Assembly (NCBI GenBank): GCA_902590845.1
Contig: CACIYJ010000007.1
Location: forward strand, 1-48,254
Length of the DNA: 48,254 nt
Direction of reading: 5' to 3'
DNA from: an uncultured Pelagibacteraceae bacterium
Lineage (GTDB): Bacteria > Pseudomonadota > Alphaproteobacteria > Pelagibacterales > Pelagibacteraceae
Part shown: piece by piece, positions 46,948 to 48,254 of the stretch
Layout: each line of letters opens with the position of its first letter
Position numbering within the stretch: the first letter of the stretch is position 1
The notes under the pieces: model-generated
Told to the model about the DNA's origin: nothing
The model's input: the letters and a program-made list of their open reading frames with translations, nothing else
Database searches by the model: none
Program-made: the position numbers and the translations under genes

Positions 46948-48254
46948 TTAAAATTTTCCTATTATCTTTTCTAATATTTCATTTTGTTCTGCAAGATGTT
47001 TTTTAAGATATCCACTAGCTGGGGATGCGCCGGGTTTTCTACCAACATAATTAATCTCTTTGTTCTCTGCTTTTATATAATTTAAACTCCATTGAATATA
47101 ATTTCTTACAGTATTCCATGCACCCATATTTTTAGGTTCTTCCTGACACCAAAAAAATTCAGATTCTTTTTTAAATCGTTTTAACTCTTTGGCAAGTGTT
47201 TTTACAGGAAATGGATATAATTGTTCTATTCTTATAATAAATACATTTTTATTTTTATTTTTTTCTCTTGCTTGAAGAAGATCAAAATAAATTTTTCCTG
47301 AGCAAATAACTACTTTCTTTATTTTTTTATCTTCCGCAAGTTTGATTAAGTTATTTTTCTTGGAATCTGCATGATCGTTTAAAACTCTATGAAAAGTATT
47401 ATTTTTAGTAAAATCTTCAATATTAGAAGCACACATTTTATTTCTTAATAAAGATTTTGGAGTCATGATTATTAAAGGTTTTCTAAAATCTCTGTGAATC
47501 TGTCTACGTAAAGCATGAAAATAGTTCGCAGGAGTTGTGCAGTTCATTACCTGTATGTTGTCTTGTGCACATAATTGTAAAAATCTTTCTAATCGTGCTG
47601 AACTATGTTCAGGTCCTTGACCTTCATAACCATGCGGCAAGAGCATTACTAAACCATTTGCTCTAGCCCATTTTCTTTCTGCTGAGGTAATAAATTGATC
47701 TATTATAACTTGCGCGCCATTTGCAAAATCACCAAACTGAGCCTCCCAAACTACCAGGGTTGTTGGTTCTGATAATGCATATCCATATTCAAATCCAACT
47801 ACAGCCATTTCTGAAAGTAAACTATCAATTACTTCATATCTTTTTTGATTTTTTGAAATATTATTCAATGGTGTATAGTAAGTGCTATCTCTTTGATCTC
47901 TAAGAACAGAATGACGTTGACTAAAAGTACCTCTGCCAGAATCTTGACCAGAAAGTCTGACTGGATATCCCTCATCTAATAATGTTGCGAATGCTAATTG
48001 TTCAGCAGTAGCCCAATCAAATCCCTTCCCTGTAAGAAACATTTGCTTTTTATTTTCAAATATTTTTTTTATGGTTGGGTGCGGGTTAAATTCTTTTGGA
48101 ATTGTTGTAATTTTTTCCCCTATTTTTTTTATTTTTTCAATTGATACACCAGTAACTCCTCTTCTATCTTTTCCTCTCTCAGGTTTGTATCTTGACCAAA
48201 CACCTGCATACCATTCTAATTTTGGTTTATATTCTTTTGCTGTTTTAAATTGCT
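46948..48254 (-). CDS. sucA: 2-oxoglutarate dehydrogenase E1, C-terminal part (cut by the window edge)
   Basis: The frame stays open from 46950 to the window edge (about 434 codons), so the first ATG at 48042 is internal. The part seen begins QFKTAKEYKPKLEWYAGVWS, continues IPKEFNPHPTIKKIFENKKQ and MFLTGKGFDWATAEQLAFAT, then RLSGQDSGRGTFSQRHSVLR, VWEAQFGDFANGAQVIIDQF and ALRRQIHRDFRKPLIIMTPK. These are the second half of SucA (ThDP-dependent decarboxylation of 2-oxoglutarate); the ThDP motif itself is outside. The C-terminus WCQEEPKNMGAWNTVRNYIQ is family-typical. Confidence 0.97.
   Translation of the reverse strand, partial: QFKTAKEYKPKLEWYAGVWSRYKPERGKDRRGVTGVSIEKIKKIGEKITTIPKEFNPHPTIKKIFENKKQMFLTGKGFDWATAEQLAFATLLDEGYPVRLSGQDSGRGTFSQRHSVLRDQRDSTYYTPLNNISKNQKRYEVIDSLLSEMAVVGFEYGYALSEPTTLVVWEAQFGDFANGAQVIIDQFITSAERKWARANGLVMLLPHGYEGQGPEHSSARLERFLQLCAQDNIQVMNCTTPANYFHALRRQIHRDFRKPLIIMTPKSLLRNKMCASNIEDFTKNNTFHRVLNDHADSKKNNLIKLAEDKKIKKVVICSGKIYFDLLQAREKNKNKNVFIIRIEQLYPFPVKTLAKELKRFKKESEFFWCQEEPKNMGAWNTVRNYIQWSLNYIKAENKEINYVGRKPGASPASGYLKKHLAEQNEILEKIIGKF

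Noticed and set aside
46948-48042. sucA starting at the ATG at 48042
   Set aside because: The same frame stays open upstream to the window edge and its translation matches SucA, so 48042 is an internal methionine.

Overview
The window is a strongly AT-rich (about 70 % by eye), densely packed bacterial chromosome segment. It looks like a streamlined marine alphaproteobacterium, most probably SAR11/Pelagibacterales. The reasons are very short or overlapping intergenic spaces, lysine- and isoleucine-rich proteins, alphaproteobacterial markers (SUV3-like helicase, CarD, 7Fe ferredoxin FdxA, Coq7, argH-lptM-lysA, metX-metW), and a SAM-II riboswitch before metX that closely resembles the marine metX riboswitch. 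I see no prophage, insertion sequence or CRISPR array. The assignment to SAR11 is inference.

Layout. 1-504 (-): start of acetoacetyl-CoA synthetase, cut by the window edge. 774-4711 (+): pyruvate dehydrogenase E1 and E2, with the lipoyl domain on E1 and none on E2. 4735-5998 (+): an EamA permease and a hotdog thioesterase. 5995-6245: two tiny ORFs. 6283-10999 (-): a TAXI-type TRAP transporter (fused permease, hairpin, binding protein) preceded by a class I aminotransferase. 11170-15043 (+): SUV3-like helicase, TerB-like protein, FdxA and CarD. 15097-15168 (-): a 23-residue polybasic peptide with its own promoter and RBS. 15380-19229 (-): a small membrane protein, a double winged-helix regulator, a sodium symporter, tRNA-Leu(CAA) and a long-chain acyl-CoA ligase, packed head to tail. 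19231-20829 (+): YqaA, DsbB, Coq7. 20830-22660 (-): HNH endonuclease, esterase, TlpA-like thioredoxin. 22691-26127 (+): argH, lptM, lysA, plsC. 26129-28100 (-): tyrC-like dehydrogenase and hisC. 28164-30763 (+): promoter, SAM-II aptamer, attenuator, metX, metW, gloB. 30775-37374 (+): rplU, rpmA, obgE, proB, proA, a frameshifted nadD, rsfS, ctpA, rppH. 37364-42158 (-): F1-ATPase genes atpC, D, G, A, H (transcribed H to C). 42243-44195 (-): priA. 44225-48254 (-): lpd, sucB and the C-terminal part of sucA.

How it fits together. Most of the window is core metabolism: entry into and passage through the TCA cycle (PDH, OGDH and one E3 that probably serves both), ATP synthesis, arginine/lysine/proline/methionine/aromatic/histidine steps, ubiquinone synthesis and ribosome assembly. 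The accessory flavour comes from uptake (TRAP-TAXI, SBF, EamA) and fatty acid or ketone activation.

The observations most worth a second look are: (1) relocation of the lipoyl domain from E2 to E1 in PDH; (2) a SAM-II aptamer whose conserved 3' strand can pair with the downstream terminator, giving a readable transcriptional attenuator that ends exactly at the metX start codon; (3) a split nadD with an A7 slippery run before the frame break; (4) the polybasic micro-protein gene; (5) tRNA-Leu embedded between two protein genes, four bases before a start codon.
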